Shown here piece by piece: positions 61,047 to 64,000 of a DNA stretch of 64,000 nucleotides (the first letter of the stretch is position 1; the number at the start of each line of letters is the position of its first letter). The notes beneath the pieces are model-generated. The model was not told the origin of the DNA. It did no database searches and saw nothing but the letters and a program-made list of their open reading frames with translations. The stretch covers positions 29,567,715 through 29,631,714 of the forward strand of contig OX463788.1 in assembly GCA_949825025.1 (NCBI GenBank), in the 5' to 3' direction. Origin of the DNA: Siphlonurus alternatus (Eukaryota > Arthropoda > Insecta > Ephemeroptera > Siphlonuridae). The translations under genes and the position numbers were made by a program.

Positions 61047-63482
61047 ATAATAATAATAATAATAATAAAAATCGGAAATTGGAGGAAGAGGGCAAAGAGG
61101 AGCAACCTCAGCGGCCGCCCAAAGCAGAAACAATGGCAGAGTTTTGGTCGTCCATTTGGTCGGAGCCAAAGCAACACTCTGAAGATGCTTACTGGTTGCG
61201 AGAGGAAGAGGAGGAATGCAGAGACATTCCGGCAATGTATTAGTATTACACTGGCTGATGTACAGGCTGCAATTAGGAAAACGCAGAACTGGAAGGCTCC
61301 GGGTGTGGATGGCATTCACAACTTCTGGTGGAAGTATTTTAAAACTACTCACCAGGCTCTTCCTACTCACTTTCATGAGGCCTTGGAAGATCCGTCCATT
61401 GTGCCAAGATTTTGTACGCTTGGAATTACGTACATGAAGCCGAAGTCAGGTGATTCATTGAATCCCAAGAACTATAGGCCAATCACATGTCTTCCCACTC
61501 TGTACAAGATCTTCACATCCATTCTGTCGATAAAGATTTATGACCATCTTGTCGCGAATGGACTTCTTGCTGAGGAACAGAATGGCTGTCGGAAGGGCAC
61601 GAGGGGATGCCGGGAGTTATTGGTAGTTGACGCTGTTGTGTCTCAGCAGGCTCGTAGAAAACACCGTAATATTTCAGTAGGTTGGGTTGACTACAAGAAA
61701 GCCTTTGATTCAGTCCCCCATTCCTGGCTCCTCTCTGTACTTCACATTTACAAAATTCATCCTTGCATTGTTCAGATTCTCACTTCTTGCATGGGCATGT
61801 GGAGGACTTGTCTTCATGTAAACCAAGGGGGGGTCAGCTACAAGACCAGAGAGATGCGAATCTCGAGAGGTATTTTTCAGGGAGATAGTCTCAGCCCATT
61901 ATGGTTCTGTCTTGCATTGAACCCGCTGAGCAGGATGCTCCGAACCTCTGGGTATGGTTACGTTCTACAGAGGAATCCAGAAGTTCGCATTTCTCACCAG
62001 TTTTACATGGATGACCTCAAGTTATATGCTTCTGGTGAAGACCAGTTGCACAGCATGTTTGAACTTGTCAAAAGTTTTAGTGATGCAATTTGCATGGAGT
62101 TTGGTCTTGACAAGTGTGCTGTTGTGCATGTGAGAAAAGGGGAGATTCAAGATCCACAAAAAGGCTTGCGGCTCATGGGAGGCACCGTTATTCAAGACTT
62201 GGGTGTCGAGGAAAACTACAAGTACCTCGGTCTGCAGCAGCTAATTGGCATTAAAGATGTAGATGCCAGAAAACAAGTCGAGAAAAAAGTGCTGTCTCGA
62301 GTCGACAAGATTTGCAAGTCTTTTGTCAGTGCGAGGAACAAGATTACTGCGATTAATACGTGGGCTATCCCTGTGGCTGGATATACGTTTGGTGTCGTCA
62401 GGTGGTCGGAGACGTCACTGCAAACTTTTGATAGAAAAGTGAGAACCACCCTCACGAAGCACAGGATACATCACCCGAGGAGCTCAGTCGAGAGACTGTA
62501 CCTTTCACGTCATGTAGGTGGAAGAGGTTTGCTCAGCATGGAGATGATGTGTCGTCAGCAGGAGTTGAAACTTCGGCAGTACTTTGTGTCACGTGGTGAT
62601 GGGTTGCATGCAGCTATTTGCAACCAGGACCGTGGCTACACTCCGCTACATTTGAGTGAGCAAGAGTTTCAGCCTGCCATTAGAACCCAGGCTGACAGAG
62701 TTTTGGAGTGGTCAACAAAAGCATTGCATGGTCGGTTTGCTGCAGCGTTATCTTCGGATCAGGTGGACACCAAGAGTTCCACTGAGTGGCTGCGGACAAG
62801 TGGGTTGTTTGCGGAGACAGAGGGCTTTGTCTGTGCCATACAGGATCAGGTCATCAGGACTAGGGCGTATGAGCGACACATCCTCAAAGTCAACATCAGT
62901 GATCGGTGTCGTCTTTGCAAGCAGGCTAACGAGTCCATTCAGCATGTCACTGGGGGCTGTCCAGTGCTTGCTCCAAAAGAGTACTTAGAGCGCCACAATT
63001 CTGTTGCCAAAGTTGTACATCAAGCTTTGGCCAAGAAAGTTGGTCTCATTGAGACAGAGGTTCCGTACTATAAGTGCAAGCCGGAACAAGTTCTCCGTAA
63101 TCAGGATGCAAAAATCCTGTGGGATTCTGCCATCACCACAGATAGAGCTGTTGAAGCAAACAGACCTGATCTTGTTCTCTTCGACAAGAAATCTCGAACA
63201 GCGGTGATTGTCGACATTGCTGTCCCGCTGGACGAGAATCTTGTGACCACAGTTGCGGAGAAAAAGCGCAAGTACCAGCCACTTGCTGTCGAGCTCAAAG
63301 ACATGTACCAGCTCCGTAGTGTTGATGTGGTTCCAGTTGTGATCTCTAGTAACGGTCTTGTGACCAAAGACTGGTCATTTGCCAGAGAGAAGTTGGCTCT
63401 CAAAGAATACCACATGCGTGTCATGCAGAAGGCTGCTATTCTTGGCACGGCTAACATTGTGCGCAAGGTTTTGAGCTTGTAG
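60930..63482 (+). CDS. LINE reverse transcriptase with restriction-like endonuclease (copy C ORF)
   Basis: The mechanical open frame starts in the tail of copy B, so the first ~46 codons are not element protein. The rest is a complete RT-thumb-zinc knuckle-endonuclease polyprotein, acting by target-primed reverse transcription in the nucleus. PD at residues 746-747 and D/K residues downstream are the predicted nuclease catalytic set. All RT catalytic Asp residues are kept. With no stop or frameshift it may be a recent copy, but a promoter and start cannot be identified. Confidence 0.8.
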
Positions 63483-63618
63483 CACCCCCGCATGTGTACC
63501 CGCAATCCCCTCTCAATGTTTGGTACGGGCGCTTGCACCTTGGCTTGATTGAGCCCGGTGTTAGTGCTTATGAAGAAGAAAGCAAGAAAAAGACATAATA
63601 ATAATAATAATAATAAAA
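61069..63618 (+). mobile_element. R4/Dong-like LINE copy C (RT plus endonuclease intact)
   Basis: Real element sequence begins after the A/TAA tract; the upstream poly-Lys/Ile codons of the open frame are copy B's tail. It encodes about 800 residues: RT motifs NWKAPGVDGIHNFWWKY, NYRPITCLPTLYKI, WVDYKKAFDSVPH, GIFQGDSLSPLWFCLALNPL, FYMDD (62,001-62,015), KYLGL. Then come zinc knuckle C-x2-C-x8-H-x4-C (62,907-62,960) and the endonuclease core RPDLVLFDKK...VIVDIAVPLDEN...EKKRKYQPL (from 63,162). The frame is open to the stop at 63,480. The 3' UTR ends in (TAA)n at 63,596-63,618. The 5' end is probably truncated, since no N-terminal DNA-binding fingers are visible. Confidence 0.9.
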
Positions 63619-64000
63619 AGCTATTGAGACAGTGAAAACATTTTTTCCCCCATCCAAATTTCAAATTCTGTTCTTAAATTTTAATAACAGAGTCTAATAT
63701 CTGACCATCATGCAGGTAATAAATACTTTCTTTCTTTCGGTACTTTAAGGGAGATGGAGGTACTGAAAATCTCATCACATGAAGTTGACAGGCACAGGTT
63801 GTTAATTTTATCACAATTATACAATATACGTAATTATGTTAAATGGCACGTTTTTATCTGTTGGGACAAAGATTTTTTTTTAAAGATAGGTTATGCAGGT
63901 AAAACAGTAATTTAAATACTGAATGTTACAATTTTTTTTATGTTTTACAATTAGCAGCAGCACAATATAAAAACTGCTGTAGATTATGGCCTACATAGTG
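63619..64000. other. AP3D1 intron sequence, nothing recognised
   Basis: AT-rich DNA after the LINE cluster. No AP3D1 exon was seen on the minus strand. Confidence 0.5.

Noticed and set aside
60930..61068. Poly-Lys/poly-Ile N-terminus of the large LINE frame
   Set aside because: It is the A/TAA tail of the previous LINE copy, not protein.

Overview
The window is nuclear DNA of an animal, AT-rich and crowded with transposons. It holds two spliced host genes in convergent orientation. Exons are short (56-232 bp) with GT/AG borders. The presence of an eIF4E class III gene, with Jockey/CR1-like LINEs and R4/Dong-like LINEs, fits an invertebrate metazoan, but the phylum cannot be fixed from the sequence.

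Host genes. (1) EIF4E3 lies on the plus strand, 17,966-40,420. All four coding exons are present and join in frame into a 230-residue cap-binding protein. Intron 1 is 15 kb and almost all transposon. (2) AP3D1 (delta subunit of the AP-3 adaptor complex) lies on the minus strand, 58,226 down to the stop at 49,798. The last nine coding exons encode the C-terminal 469 residues; the N-terminal part lies beyond the right edge. No other host gene was recognised in the 9.4 kb between the two 3' ends.

Region by region. 1-1,160: a hammerhead ribozyme with an upstream CCAAT/TATA pair and a downstream poly(A), then a LINE tail. 1,685-1,785: a miniature hAT-like element with a perfect 8-bp target duplication. 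1,888-17,714: a very long foldback element ending about 250 bp before the EIF4E3 start codon. Its arms carry inverted arrays of a ~170-bp unit. Its right arm holds a nest of further elements, some of which can be placed by TA or TTAA target duplications. 18,740-24,215: a CR1/Jockey-like LINE split by a TTAA element and by a second foldback array. 24,216-33,195: TTAA elements, LINE scraps and a 5.5-kb element with GAACCTGGTTC subterminal repeats that hosts a hAT-like element. 33,643-39,541: further palindromic elements in introns 2 and 3, one with a LINE inserted near its axis. 40,421-49,797: intergenic, with small palindromes and microsatellites. 49,798-58,226: AP3D1 exons, with long palindromes in several introns. 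58,227-63,618: three head-to-tail R4/Dong-like LINE copies set in (TAA)n repeats, inside an upstream AP3D1 intron.

Common theme: non-coding mobile elements built as very long inverted repeats, some with tandem satellite arrays in the arms, nested in one another. Several lie in introns, so their transcripts could fold into long double-stranded RNA. Element borders were read by eye and are approximate unless a target duplication is quoted.
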